A DNA stretch of 32,218 bases from Acidobacteriota bacterium. Lineage in GTDB: Bacteria; Acidobacteriota; Terriglobia; Bryobacterales; Bryobacteraceae. The notes below the pieces were generated by a model. The model did not search any database. It saw only the letters and a list, made by a program, of their open reading frames with translations, and was not told where the DNA came from. The translations under genes and the position numbers were made by a program. The stretch covers positions 1-32,218 of the forward strand of contig JACRKW010000063.1 in NCBI GenBank assembly GCA_016215215.1, written 5' to 3'. This document shows positions 7,799-17,184 of this stretch, piece by piece (within the stretch, counting starts at the first letter, position 1; each line of letters begins with the position of its first letter).

Positions 7799-9825
7799 TT
7801 CCCCTTCGTCCACTCTCCCACCCAATCCAACACCGTTTCATACCACAGCAACGAGTTCTGCGGCTTCAGAATCCAGTGGCCCTCGTCCGGATACACCAGC
7901 AGTTTCGAGGGCACCTTCTGCCCCTGGAGCGCTGTGAACAGTTGCAGCCCCTGGCCGTAGGGCACGCGGTAGTCCATCTCACCGTGGATCACCAGCGTCG
8001 GCGTCTTGAAGTTCGCCACATGCTTGGACGGAGACCACTTCTCATAAACCTCGGCCGATTGCCACGGGTGGCCTTTGAACTCCCACGTTGTGAACCACAA
8101 CTCTTCCGTCTCCCCGCCCATGCTCGCCAGGTCGTAGACCCCTGCGTGCGACACCAAGGCCTTGAAACGCGTCGAGTGGCCTAGAATCCAATTCACCATG
8201 TAGCCGCCGTAGCTGCCGCCTGCCGCCGCCATCCGGTCCGGATCGACGTAAGGCAGTTTGGCGACGTAATCGGCCACGGCCATCACGTCGTCGTAGGCCT
8301 TGCCGCCCCAGTCGCCGTTGATCTCGTCGGTGAACTTCGATCCATAACCGGTAGAGCCCCTCGGATTCGGCAACACCACGACGAAGCCCGCGGTCGCAAA
8401 CACCTGCGGATTCCAGCGGAAGCTGAAGGTCTCGCCCCAAGCTCCCTGCGGCCCGCCGTGAATCAGGAACATGACGGGATACTGCTTCTTGTCGTTGAAT
8501 GCCGGAGGCTTGAGCAAGAATGTGTGCACCTGGGCTCCGTCGGCGCCGGTCGCGGTGAACTCCTCCAGCTTTCTCAAATCGTGCGAAGCCAGGAAATCCT
8601 CGTTAGCCCTGGTCAACGGCAGCGGCGCACCGCCGGCGCTGGCCGCCCTGTAGATTTCAGTCGGGCTCGACCCGGTCACCTCGGTGTAGACCAGCGTCTT
8701 GCCGTCGGAGGTGAACTGCAAGTCGTCCACGTGAACCGATCCCTGCGTGATGGAGCGCGTCCCGCCTCCCGTCACGGCGATCATCAGCGCGTTTTGCCTG
8801 CCGCGGTCCTCCACCGTGAAAGCGATGCGCTTGGATTCCGGATGCCAGGTGAAACCCGTCACGTGACGGTCCAGGCTCTCGGTCAGCACGTTGATGCGTC
8901 CCGTTTCACGTTCATAGGCCACCAGCCGCCAACGGTCGCTTTCATAGCCGCTGCGTGTCTGCATGCGCCAGGCGATCCACTTGCCGTCCGGCGAATAGAG
9001 CGGTCCCGCATCCGCGCCGGCGCTGGTCGAGATCTTCTTGGCCTCCCCGCCCTCGATGGGAACCGTGTACAGTTCCCAATTCGTGCTGGTTGCCTGGTCC
9101 TCGTCCACGTTGGCGGCGTAGCAAACCTCCTTGCCGTCCGGCGAAGATGCATAGTTGCCCCCGCCGCCCAATGAGAACGGCGGTACGTCGTACTTGAATC
9201 CGGGTGTCAGATCCGTCACCTTGCCGCCGTCGGCAGGAATCGCCATCAGGTGCTTCACTCGCTTGCCGCGCCACTCCGTCCAATGCCGGTACAGCAGCGA
9301 CGTGTACGTGCGCGCCTTCACTTTGCTCTTGTTCTCAGCGTCCAACCTCTTCGCATTGCAGGCGTCGTCCGCGTTGCACTCCGGGTAGACGTCACTCGTG
9401 AAGATCAGACTCTTGCCGTCGCCGGACCAGATGGGCCCGTCGGCCTCAGTGGCCAGCCTGGTCACCTGCCGCGCGTTGCCGCCATTGGCGTCCATCACCC
9501 ACACCTGCGCGCTGCCGCTCTTGGTCGACACCCAGGCGATCCGTGTGGAATCCGGCGAAAACCGGGCGCCCGTGTTTCGCCCCTCCGTAGTCAACTGCTT
9601 CGGCGCGATGCCGTTCAGCCCCACGCTCCACAACTGGCGCGTCTGCGCGTTCTTCTCCACGTCCACTACGCCGACCGTGTAGACCACGGCTCGGCCATCG
9701 GCCGCCAGTGACGGCTCCGAGACCCTCTTCAGCTTCAGCATCTCCGCGGCGGTGAACGGAGTCTTTTGTGCCTGAACGGCCGGGACGGCCAGCAGCAACA
9801 GGGCTAGCAGCGAACGCGACTTCAT
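7795..9825 (-). CDS. Secreted S9 family prolyl oligopeptidase-type peptidase
   Basis: This 676-residue serine peptidase has a signal peptide (MKSRSLLALLLLAVPAVQAQ). Residues about 25-400 form a TolB/WD40-like propeller with blades such as RFSPDSTRIAWVSTKSG and YSPDGKWIAW, which limits access to the active site in this family. The C-terminal alpha/beta-hydrolase domain carries the nucleophile motif GGSYGGYM (Ser near 538), the acid in HGEMDYRVP (Asp near 618) and the histidine in YPDEGHW (His near 650), so the triad is complete. It should cleave short peptides in the periplasm or outside. It is the first gene of a minus-strand string followed by the NHL gene (4-nt overlap) and the M28 peptidase. 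Its start faces the carbonic anhydrase gene about 39 bp away. Confidence 0.93.
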   Translation of the reverse strand: MKSRSLLALLLLAVPAVQAQKTPFTAAEMLKLKRVSEPSLAADGRAVVYTVGVVDVEKNAQTRQLWSVGLNGIAPKQLTTEGRNTGARFSPDSTRIAWVSTKSGSAQVWVMDANGGNARQVTRLATEADGPIWSGDGKSLIFTSDVYPECNADDACNAKRLDAENKSKVKARTYTSLLYRHWTEWRGKRVKHLMAIPADGGKVTDLTPGFKYDVPPFSLGGGGNYASSPDGKEVCYAANVDEDQATSTNWELYTVPIEGGEAKKISTSAGADAGPLYSPDGKWIAWRMQTRSGYESDRWRLVAYERETGRINVLTESLDRHVTGFTWHPESKRIAFTVEDRGRQNALMIAVTGGGTRSITQGSVHVDDLQFTSDGKTLVYTEVTGSSPTEIYRAASAGGAPLPLTRANEDFLASHDLRKLEEFTATGADGAQVHTFLLKPPAFNDKKQYPVMFLIHGGPQGAWGETFSFRWNPQVFATAGFVVVLPNPRGSTGYGSKFTDEINGDWGGKAYDDVMAVADYVAKLPYVDPDRMAAAGGSYGGYMVNWILGHSTRFKALVSHAGVYDLASMGGETEELWFTTWEFKGHPWQSAEVYEKWSPSKHVANFKTPTLVIHGEMDYRVPYGQGLQLFTALQGQKVPSKLLVYPDEGHWILKPQNSLLWYETVLDWVGEWTKGK

Positions 9826-9864
9826 ACCTCAATGATACGATGGGGTTTTCCGCGCCAACACCCT

Positions 9865-10383
9865 ATGATTCGTCCCTATCGAGGCATCTATCCGTCCATC
9901 GCCCCGTCTGCCTACGTCGACCAGGCGTCCACTGTCATAGGCGACGTCACGCTCGGTGAGCGATCTTCCGTCTGGCCCTCCGCGGTGGTCCGCGGGGATG
10001 TCAACAGGATCACCATCGGCGACGAAACCAACATCCAGGACGGCGCCGTGCTGCACGGCGAGCTCGACCTCTATCCGGTCGTTCTGGGCAGCCGCGTCAC
10101 CGTCGGCCACATGGCCTGCCTCCACGGCTGTGTCATTGAGGACGATGTTCTCATCGGAATCGGCGCCATCGTGCTCAACGGAGCCAGAATCGGCCGCGGC
10201 TCGGTGGTCGCCGCCGGCGCCCTGGTTCCCGAAGGCATGATCGTCCCCCCGGAGTCGATGGTGATGGGAACGCCTGCCAAGGTGCGCCGCCAGGTTACCG
10301 AAGAGGAGAAGGCGCGCTTCAAGGAAAACGCCCAGCGCTACATCCGTTACCGCCAGGACTACCGCGACGAGGCGGCACACTGA
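9865..10383 (+). CDS. Gamma-class carbonic anhydrase-like hexapeptide-repeat protein
   Basis: This is a left-handed beta-helix protein of about 172 residues with hexapeptide repeats (SAYVDQASTVIGDVTLGER, SVWPSAVVRGDV and onward). Three histidines at about 64 (VLHGE), 82 and 87 (GHMACLHGC) keep the five-residue spacing of the zinc-binding histidines of the Cam-type gamma-carbonic anhydrases. The C-terminus has the usual helix after GTPAKVRRQ. It would act as a cytoplasmic trimer, hydrating CO2 if active; many YrdA/PaaY-like relatives show little or other activity. I chose the ATG at 9865 because family members begin MIRPYRG; an in-frame ATG at 9832 would add 11 unconserved residues and nearly touch the S9 gene. 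It ends 5 bp before hisS, implying cotranscription. Confidence 0.85.
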   Translation: MIRPYRGIYPSIAPSAYVDQASTVIGDVTLGERSSVWPSAVVRGDVNRITIGDETNIQDGAVLHGELDLYPVVLGSRVTVGHMACLHGCVIEDDVLIGIGAIVLNGARIGRGSVVAAGALVPEGMIVPPESMVMGTPAKVRRQVTEEEKARFKENAQRYIRYRQDYRDEAAH

Positions 10384-10388
10384 ACGCC

Positions 10389-11633
10389 ATGATCAAAGCC
10401 ATCCGTGGAACCCGCGACATCCTGCCTCCTTCCTCCGCCGTCTGGAACATGGTGGAGGCGCGCGCCCGCGAAGTCTTTCACTCCTTCAACTGCCACGAGA
10501 TCCGCACGCCGATCTTCGAGTCCACTGAGCTGTTCGCCCGCGGCGTCGGCGAAGAAACCGATATCGTCTCCAAGGAGATGTACACCTGGGACGACCGCGA
10601 TGGTTCCTCCATCACCCTGCGGCCTGAGAACACAGCCTCGGTGATCCGCGCCTACATCGAGCACCGCCTCGACCAGATCCCTGGCCTCAAGAAGCTTTAC
10701 TACATCGGCCCCATGTTCCGCCGCGAACGGCCCCAGAAGGGCCGCTACCGGCAGTTTGCGCAGATCGGCGCCGAATTCATCGGCTCGGATTCGCCCGTCA
10801 TCGACGCCGAGGTCATCGAGATGGTGTTGGAGGTGCTCACGCGCTGCGGCGTCGAAAGCCCCCACCTGATCATCAACTCGGTCGGTTGCAAGGATTGCCG
10901 GCCGGCCTTCGTGCAGGCCCTCAAGGACCGCCTCCAGGACGTCAAGGCCGGAATGTGCGCTGACTGCCAGCGCCGCGCGGATTCCAACGCCCTTCGCGTG
11001 CTCGATTGCAAGGTGCCCGAGGACCAGAATGTAGTCGACTCTCTCCCTTCCATCCTCGATCACCTTTGCCAGCCCTGCGCCGCTCACTTTGAAACCGTGA
11101 AGTCCCTGCTGGAGGCGCGCGGCATCGACTACGAGCTCCGCTCGCGGCTCGTGCGCGGGCTCGACTATTACACCCGCACCACTTTCGAAGTCACCCACGG
11201 AGCCCTGGGAGCCCAGAACTCCATCCTTGGCGGCGGACGCTACGACGGGCTCGCCGAGTCGCTCGGCTCCCGCGTCCCGACGCCCGGCATCGGCTTCTCC
11301 ATCGGCGAGGACCGGCTGGTGATGGCCATCGAGGAGCACGTCGACCCGGCCTCTCTGGCCCGTCTGGACGTCTTCCTCGTTCCCATGGGCGACGCCGCCC
11401 TACGGCACGCCGCGCTCATCGCTCGGGATCTCCGCCGCGGCGGCTTCACCGTCGAGCTTTCCGCCGATCACAAGGTGAAACGCGCGATGGAAGCCGCCAG
11501 CAAGGCGCGGGCGCGCTTCGCGCTGATCCTGGGCGACAACGAACTCACCGCCGGCGTCTATGCCCTGAAGGACATGGCCACCGGCGAACAGCGCAGCCTC
11601 ACTCGCGAACAGCTTGCGCCTGCGCTGAAATAG
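10389..11633 (+). CDS. hisS: Histidyl-tRNA synthetase
   Basis: HisS charges tRNA-His with histidine. The 414-residue length fits the bacterial enzyme. The class II core is complete: an N-terminal IRGTRDILP, motif 1 region, motif 2 with YYIGPMFRRERPQKGRYRQF, the histidine-binding loop RGLDYYTRTTFEV near residue 254 and motif 3 GIGFSIGEDRLVMA. The C-terminal anticodon-binding domain (LDVFLVPMGDAA to the end) is present. A CxxC..CxxC-like set (CKDCRPAF and CADCQRR near residues 170-200) gives the insertion domain a zinc-ribbon look. It is 5 bp downstream of the carbonic anhydrase gene and converges with the VPS10 gene across 9 bp, with no terminator between them. Confidence 0.97.
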   Translation: MIKAIRGTRDILPPSSAVWNMVEARAREVFHSFNCHEIRTPIFESTELFARGVGEETDIVSKEMYTWDDRDGSSITLRPENTASVIRAYIEHRLDQIPGLKKLYYIGPMFRRERPQKGRYRQFAQIGAEFIGSDSPVIDAEVIEMVLEVLTRCGVESPHLIINSVGCKDCRPAFVQALKDRLQDVKAGMCADCQRRADSNALRVLDCKVPEDQNVVDSLPSILDHLCQPCAAHFETVKSLLEARGIDYELRSRLVRGLDYYTRTTFEVTHGALGAQNSILGGGRYDGLAESLGSRVPTPGIGFSIGEDRLVMAIEEHVDPASLARLDVFLVPMGDAALRHAALIARDLRRGGFTVELSADHKVKRAMEAASKARARFALILGDNELTAGVYALKDMATGEQRSLTREQLAPALK

Positions 11634-11642
11634 CCGCGCGCA

Positions 11643-14600
11643 CTACTGATAACGGCCCGGCGTGTACGGTACGCCCAGCGCGTCGAGTTGCGCCTCCAGC
11701 TTCTTCAGTTCGTCCAGCAGCGCCTTGAGTTTCGGCTGCACGCCGGCCAGTTCCTCGGAAGCGATCTGGTAGTTCAACTGCATCGTCCCGGTGGGCGCTC
11801 CCGTCAGATTGCGGACTCCTGACGACGCCGAGCCGGCGCGGGATTGAATCGATGATGGCGTCCCCGATTCCAACCCTCGCAGCGTTTCGTCGCCGCGCAG
11901 GGCGCGCAGAATCGATGTCAGCCGCTTGTCGAGCGCGGACGCCTCGTCCAGCAATTTCGTGTCGGCGGAGGAGTCCGGCAATGCCCGCTTGATGGCCGTG
12001 AGCCGCGTGCGGGCGTTGTTGGCCGACTCCAGCGCTCCCGTCACCTGCCGCTGCAGCCGGTAGACCTTGGTGACGAACTCCGAAAGCGCCTTCCGGTCCT
12101 CCGGCCTGACTTGCGCCTCCGCCTCCGCTTCCACCGTGAACGACTGTTCGGCGCCCAGCGGGGTGATTACCCCGTCCACCCGCTTGGCCAGCGATACCTT
12201 GTAGACGCCCGGCACGACAAATGCTCCGCCGGAAAACGCCGCCATCGGAGACTCCTCTTCGTCAGCCGGTTCGGCCCCACCGCGGGCTCCACCGCCACCG
12301 CCCCCGCGGCCTCCAAAACCGCCACCGCCTCCGCCGCCGAACCCGCCACCACCGCCCGCTGCAGCCGCCGCCGGGCCGCGCAGATTCCATGTGACGCGGT
12401 TGATGCTCCGCTGCGAAGGACCATTGATGCGCTTCACTACCTTGCCGTCAGGCCCCGTGATGGTCAGCAGTACCTGAGGCGGCTCTTCGTCCGTCTCGGC
12501 CGTGAGCTGTGCCTGCGTCGGGTAGTCGACCTTGGCGTTGGGGTCGGGCCTGCGGGAGGCGCCGGTGCGCTGCTGCCGCTTCGAACGAAGCGCGTCTTTC
12601 AGCCAGTAGTAGATGGTCGCGCCGTAGGGTGGATTGGCGGACATCCAGAGCTGTTCGCCCTGTGAGCCGCGCGATTTTCCGGTGTCCTGCACGAAAATCA
12701 CCGCCTTCTTCACCGGGAAGAACGTGGCGGGCTTCTCGAACACCTCCTTGCTGATGGTCCGCAGCGCGGAGTAATCGTCCAGCACGTAGAAGCCTCGGCC
12801 GAACGTCGCCAGCACCAGGTCGTTTTCGCGTTCCTGGATCGCCAGATCGCGCACTGCAATCGTCGGCAGCCCGCTGCGCAGGCGGATCCACTTCTGGCCG
12901 CCGTCCACAGTGAAGAACAGCCCGAACTCGGTGCCGCAGAACAGCAGGTTCGGGTTGACGTGATCTTCGGCCAGCGAGAGCGCCGGCCCGTTAGCCGGCA
13001 GGTTGGAAGCAATGGACGTCCAGTTGGCGCCCTTGTCGGTGGACTTCAGCAGATAGGGTTTGAAGTCGCCGTTCTGATGGTTGTTGAACAGCGCGTACAC
13101 AGTGTTCACGTCGTGTTTGGACGCATAGACGCGCTGCACGTAGACGCCGGTCATCCCGCCCGCCACCTCGGGCAGGCCGGGGAACTTCTCGTACTTGGTC
13201 CACGTCTTGCCGCCGTTTTCAGTCACCTGGATCAACCCGTCGTCCGTGCCGGCGTAGATCAGCCCTTCCTTCTTGCGCGATTCGCTGACGGCGGTCAGCG
13301 TGCCATAAGTGGTTGTGGACTGGTGTTTCGCGATCGCCTCTGGAGGCCACACCCGCCCCATCACCGGAATCAGGTCCCGGTTCACCTGCCGCGTGAGGTC
13401 CGGCGACACCGCAGTCCAGGAGTTGCCGCGGTCGTCCGAGCGGAACAGGCGGTTCGCTTCGAAGTACAGCCGCGTGTTCGAAAACGGGCTGATGATGTAT
13501 GGCGACTCCCAGTTGAAGCGCAGGGCCGGCTCGCCCTTGCCCTCCACCGGCTTGATCGACACCCTCTCGGCCGTGCGCCGGTTGAGCCGCACAATGCCGC
13601 CGTACTGCGACTCCCCATAGACGATGTTCGGGTCCTTGGGGTCGATCCGTGAAACGAACCCGTCCCCGCCGGTCACGATGATCCAATCGGCGTTGGTGGC
13701 CCCGTTGGTTCCCCTGGTGCGGGAAGGCCCGCCGAGCGTGGAGTTGTCCTGCGTCTACACGTTGTAGATGGGCGAGGCGTTGTCCACGTCGACGTTGTAG
13801 AACTGCGTCACCGAAAGGTTCGTCATGTGCCGCCAGATGGCGCCGCGGTCCCACGACTCGTAAATGCCGCCGTCGCACCCGGCGATGATGTGGTCGGAGT
13901 TCTTCGGGTCAATCCAGTACGTGTGCGTATCCACGTGCTTGGCCCGCTCGCCCACCGGCGACCAGGTCCGCCCGCCGTCGTTGGAGACCGTCACCATGAC
14001 CGTCATCGTGTACAGCCGGTCGGCCACGTTGGGATCGGGGATGATGTGCGCGTAATACATCGCCTGGCCGGTTTCGCCCGAACGCCGCTCCCAGCTCTCT
14101 CCCGAGTCGTTCGAGCGGTACAATCCGGATCCTTGCTCGCTGGCCTCCACCGTCGCATAGACCAGGCCCTTCTTCGCCGGACTGAAGGCCAGGCCGATCC
14201 GGCCCACCTCGCCCATCGGCAGGCCGCCGGATTTCTTCTTCCAGGTCTTCCCGCCGTCGTTGGACTTGTGCAGTCCGGACTCCGGGCCGCCATGGATCAG
14301 CGTCCACACGTGCCGACGGCGCTGGTGCGCCGCGGCGAGGATCACGTCCGGATGGGCCGGATCGATGGCCACATCCGAAACGCCCGTGTTGTCGGAGATC
14401 TGAAGGATCTTGTTCCAGGTCTTGCCGCCATCAGTGGTCTTGTACAGGCCGCGGTCGCCGCCTGCCGACCACAGCGGGCCCTGCGCGGCCACGTAGACCA
14501 CGTTGGAGTCCCGCGGGTCGATGGCGATGCGCCCGATGTGCTGGGAGTCCTTCAATCCCATGTTGCGCCACGTGCGGCCGCCGTCATCGGAGCGGTAAAC

Positions 14601-15020
14601 CCCATCGCCCCAGCCCACGGAACGCTGGTTGTTGTGCTCGCCGGTCCCCACCCAGATCGTGTTGGGATTGGCCGGGTCCAGCGCCAGGTCTCCCACCGAG
14701 TACGTGCCCTCGTTCTGGAAGATCGGAGTCCATGTAGTTCCTGCATTCGTGGTCTTGAACACGCCGGAAGACGCCACGCCGGCATACCAGGTCGCCGGTT
14801 CGTTGGGGTGGACGGCGATGATGTTCACTCTGCCGGACATCAGCGCCGGCCCGATGGCGCGGAGACGGAACGAGGCGAACGTTCCGGACTGCCACGGGTC
14901 GTTCATGTCAGGCTTGGCCGATTCGGAGCGGCGGGCCTCCTGCTTCGGAGCCTCCGGCTTGGGGGCTTCCTGTGCAACGAGGCACGAAAGGAGGGAGGAA
15001 ATAGCGATGGCAAGGCGCAT
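11643..15020 (-). pseudogene. Secreted BNR/VPS10 (sortilin-like) propeller protein, interrupted by TAG
   Basis: One reading frame runs from the ATG at 15020 to 11643 and is broken by a single in-frame TAG at 13757-13755. It starts with a signal peptide (MRLAIAISSLLSCLVAQ) and a Pro/Glu/Lys-rich linker. Then come many Asp-box blades of the form S/T-x-D-x-G-x-T-W (YRSDDGGRTWRNMG, YKTTDGGKTWNKI, RSDDRGNSWTAV), typical of the large VPS10/BNR proteins annotated as glycosyl hydrolases in soil bacteria. A very glycine-rich stretch near 12280-12370 precedes a C-terminal helical region. The full product would be about 1,125 residues. Family members read YNVYGGTQDN across the break, while here YNV is followed by TAG and TQDN, so six bases appear lost. 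Unless that is a sequence error, the product is truncated after about 421 residues. Catalytic activity is unproven in this family. Confidence 0.8.
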
Positions 15021-15067
15021 AACGGTACCGGGGGCCAGTGTATCGCAGGTGGTCACCGTTGCGCGGC

Positions 15068-15097
15068 ATGACAGCCGGGCCGGAGCAATGATAGAGT
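15068..15097 (+). promoter_or_regulatory. Candidate sigma-70-type promoter for the DUF1080 gene
   Basis: ATGACA at 15068-15073 (one mismatch to the -35 consensus) and TAGAGT at 15092-15097 (four of six matches to the -10) are 18 bp apart. They lie within the 106-bp divergent region between the VPS10 and DUF1080 genes, about 29 nt before the GTG start. This is a pattern match only. Confidence 0.3.
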
Positions 15098-15126
15098 CTC
15101 ACTGGAGATTGCAGGAGGTAGGCATC

Positions 15127-15729
15127 GTGAGAACCCTGGTTGGCCTGTTGCTGCTTTGCGGTTTCGCGCTGGGCGCGGACAAAGATGACCTGAAGCCGAT
15201 TTTTGACGGCAAGTCCCTGAAGGGATGGGATGGCGACCCGCGGCTGTGGTCGGTGAAGAACAAGGAACTCATCGGCTCCACCGAAGGCGTGAAGCTCGCC
15301 AAGAACACCTTCCTCATCTACAGGAAGAAGCAGTTCGGTGACTTCATCTTCCGTGCCGACGTCAAGCTCCGCAATCACAACAGCGGCATTCAGTTCCGCA
15401 GCGAGGAGTTGCCCGAATGGGTGGTGAAGGGCTACCAGGCCGACATGGCCCAAGGCAACTGGTGGGGCGGCATTTACGAGGAAAAAGGAACCCGCGGGAT
15501 CATGGTGAATGGCTGGAAGGGGAAGGCGGAAAAAGTGGTGAAGGCAGACGATTGGAACACGGTGGAGATCTACTGCAAGGGCGAACAGATCCGCATCACC
15601 GTGAACGGCCTGGTCACCGCTGAACTGAAGGACTCAGTCAAGCTCAAGGGCATCATCGCACTGCAACTCCACGCCGGACCGCCCATGGAAGTGCGCTTCC
15701 GCAATATCCGCATCAAGGAACTGAAGTAG
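15127..15729 (+). CDS. Secreted DUF1080 (3-keto-disaccharide hydrolase) domain protein
   Basis: This 200-residue protein starts at a GTG preceded by a perfect AGGAGG (15113-15118) with 8-nt spacing. Residues 1-17 are a signal peptide (MRTLVGLLLLCGFALG). The rest is a single concanavalin-like DUF1080 domain: LKPIFDGKSLKGWDGD, LWSVKNKELIG, FGDFIFRADVKLRNHNSGI, a GYQADM strand and IALQLHAGPPMEVRFRNI at the end, all hallmark positions. Characterised DUF1080 members hydrolyse 3-keto-glycosides made by Gfo/Idh oxidoreductases, so a role in periplasmic sugar breakdown is likely; a Gfo/Idh gene is present 12 kb downstream. It is monocistronic and converges with the STAS gene. Confidence 0.9.
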   Translation: MRTLVGLLLLCGFALGADKDDLKPIFDGKSLKGWDGDPRLWSVKNKELIGSTEGVKLAKNTFLIYRKKQFGDFIFRADVKLRNHNSGIQFRSEELPEWVVKGYQADMAQGNWWGGIYEEKGTRGIMVNGWKGKAEKVVKADDWNTVEIYCKGEQIRITVNGLVTAELKDSVKLKGIIALQLHAGPPMEVRFRNIRIKELK

Positions 15730-15744
15730 CGAGGCGTTCTCGCT
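15728..15744. terminator. Small hairpin between convergent genes, possible bidirectional terminator
   Basis: AGCGAG at 15728-15733 and CTCGCT at 15739-15744 form a perfect 6-bp stem with a 5-nt loop. The hairpin fills the 14-bp gap between the DUF1080 stop and the STAS stop. No T-run follows on either side, so it is a weak candidate at best. Confidence 0.3.
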
Positions 15745-16088
15745 CACTCAAAGCTGCGGATCGCCTCGGCCTCGTCGTCGAAAATCTCAAAGACGGTCAC
15801 CAGTTTGGTGATCTGCAGCAGGTTGTAAACCTTCTCCGGCAGACGTGAGAGCTTGATCGTTGCCTGGACGCTGTGCGCCGACGTGTACGCGCCCACAAGC
15901 TCGCCGATGCCTGTGGAATCCAGGTAGCTCACGTCGTTGAGGTCCAGCAGGACCTTCTTCGAACCGTTCTGCAGAATCTCCCGCAGGGTATTCCGGAACA
16001 GACTCGTCGCCTGGCCGAGCGTGATCGTGCCCGAGCAGGCCATCACGGTGACATCGTTGATTTCGCGGGTCTGAATCTGGACGCTCAT
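15744..16088 (-). CDS. STAS domain protein (anti-sigma factor antagonist type)
   Basis: This 114-residue single-domain STAS protein resembles SpoIIAA/RsbV. It carries VLLDLNDVSYLDSTGIGELV; the serine in DSTG (about residue 58) is the position phosphorylated by the partner anti-sigma kinase in characterised members. I chose the ATG at 16088 because GAGGAG lies 8 nt upstream; the in-frame ATG at 16133 would add 15 unconserved residues. No RsbW-like kinase, PP2C phosphatase or sigma factor gene is nearby, so its partner must be elsewhere. It follows ltaE on the same strand by 55 bp and may be the tail of the cyaY-hemW-ltaE string. Confidence 0.9.
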   Translation of the reverse strand: MSVQIQTREINDVTVMACSGTITLGQATSLFRNTLREILQNGSKKVLLDLNDVSYLDSTGIGELVGAYTSAHSVQATIKLSRLPEKVYNLLQITKLVTVFEIFDDEAEAIRSFE

Positions 16089-16143
16089 GCAGGCAACTCC
16101 TCCCCGGCGCGAATAGACGCACCGAGACAACATCGTAACACCG

Positions 16144-17184
16144 TCAGGCAGCGACGACCTCGGCCAGGGCGGCCAGCGCTGTTTCGCACCCGCGCCGGTC
16201 TACATCGTAGTGGGTGACGGCACGCATTGTGGTGGGGTTAATCCCATTAATGAGCACGCCGCGGGCCTTCAGGGCTGCGGAGATCTCCTGGCTGGACTTG
16301 CCAGTGGCGGAGATGTCGAAGATGACGATGTTGGTGGCCGGAGTCTCCGGCTCCACCCGGATGCCCGGAATCGCCGCAAGTCCAGAAGCAACCAGCTTCG
16401 CGTTCGCGTGGTCTTCCTGCAGCCGTAGCGGCATGCGCTCCAGCGCGATTAGTCCGGCCGCCGCGAGGATCCCGGCCTGCCTCATGCCGCCTCCCAACCG
16501 TTTTCGATACAGCCGCCCCTGGTCGATCACGCTCTTCGGCCCGGCCAGCATGGAACCCACCGGCGCGCCCAGCGCCTTGGAAAGACAGCACATCACGGTG
16601 TCCACTTGGGCGCAGATCCGGCTCACCGGCAGGCTGGCGGCAACCGCGGCATTGAAGACGCGTGCGCCGTCCATGTGCACGGCAATGCCCCGGCCGTGCG
16701 CCCGGTCGCAGATCTCGTCGATGACCTCCAGTGGATAGACCGTCCCTCCGGCCATATTGTGCGTGTTTTCGATCTCGATGCAACCCGTATCGGCGGCGTG
16801 CGGCCCCAGCGGTCGGATTTCCTTCTCGATGAGGGGCCAGGTCAGGATGCCGTCGGGCGTATGGATGGATCGGATGAGGCAGTTCGAAAACCACGCCGTC
16901 ATCGAAAGCTCGTAGTTCAGCAGGTGCCCCCTCGCCTCGCAGATCACCTCTTGCCCAGGACGGGTCAGACACTTGATGGCGATCGTGTTCCCCATGGTGC
17001 CCGTCGGTACAAACAGCGCCGCTTCCTTGCCCAACACCTCGGCCGCGCGCGCCTCCAGTGCGTTGACCGTTGGGTCCTCCTGGTAGACGTCGTCGCCCAC
17101 CTCGGCCTCGAACATCGCGCGCCGCATCTCCGCCGTCGGCCTGGTGACGGTATCGGACCGAAGATCGATAACTGATTCAGGCAT
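16144..17184 (-). CDS. ltaE: Low-specificity L-threonine aldolase
   Basis: This 346-residue PLP enzyme of the beta-eliminating lyase/threonine aldolase family splits threonine or allo-threonine to glycine and acetaldehyde. It begins [19 protein letters not shown], followed by [27 protein letters not shown], the ENTHN motif and [14 protein letters not shown]. The PLP lysine lies in [12 protein letters not shown] (near residue 203). The ATG at 17184 overlaps the last 8 nt of hemW and has CAGGAG 7 nt upstream; the in-frame ATG at 17223 lies inside hemW and is less likely. Its position after hemW suggests a shared transcript; making glycine, a heme precursor in some pathways, is a possible but unproven link. 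Confidence 0.93.
   Translation of the reverse strand: MPESVIDLRSDTVTRPTAEMRRAMFEAEVGDDVYQEDPTVNALEARAAEVLGKEAALFVPTGTMGNTIAIKCLTRPGQEVICEARGHLLNYELSMTAWFSNCLIRSIHTPDGILTWPLIEKEIRPLGPHAADTGCIEIENTHNMAGGTVYPLEVIDEICDRAHGRGIAVHMDGARVFNAAVAASLPVSRICAQVDTVMCCLSKALGAPVGSMLAGPKSVIDQGRLYRKRLGGGMRQAGILAAAGLIALERMPLRLQEDHANAKLVASGLAAIPGIRVEPETPATNIVIFDISATGKSSQEISAALKARGVLINGINPTTMRAVTHYDVDRRGCETALAALAEVVAA

Noticed and set aside
13755-13757. The TAG as a pyrrolysine or other recoded codon
   Set aside because: No pyl genes are visible, the family has Tyr-Gly-Gly here, and a six-base deletion explains the stop better.
13827-15071. Plus-strand 414-codon open frame opposite the VPS10 gene
   Set aside because: The minus strand has Asp-box repeats and a signal peptide; the plus frame has no recognisable domain.
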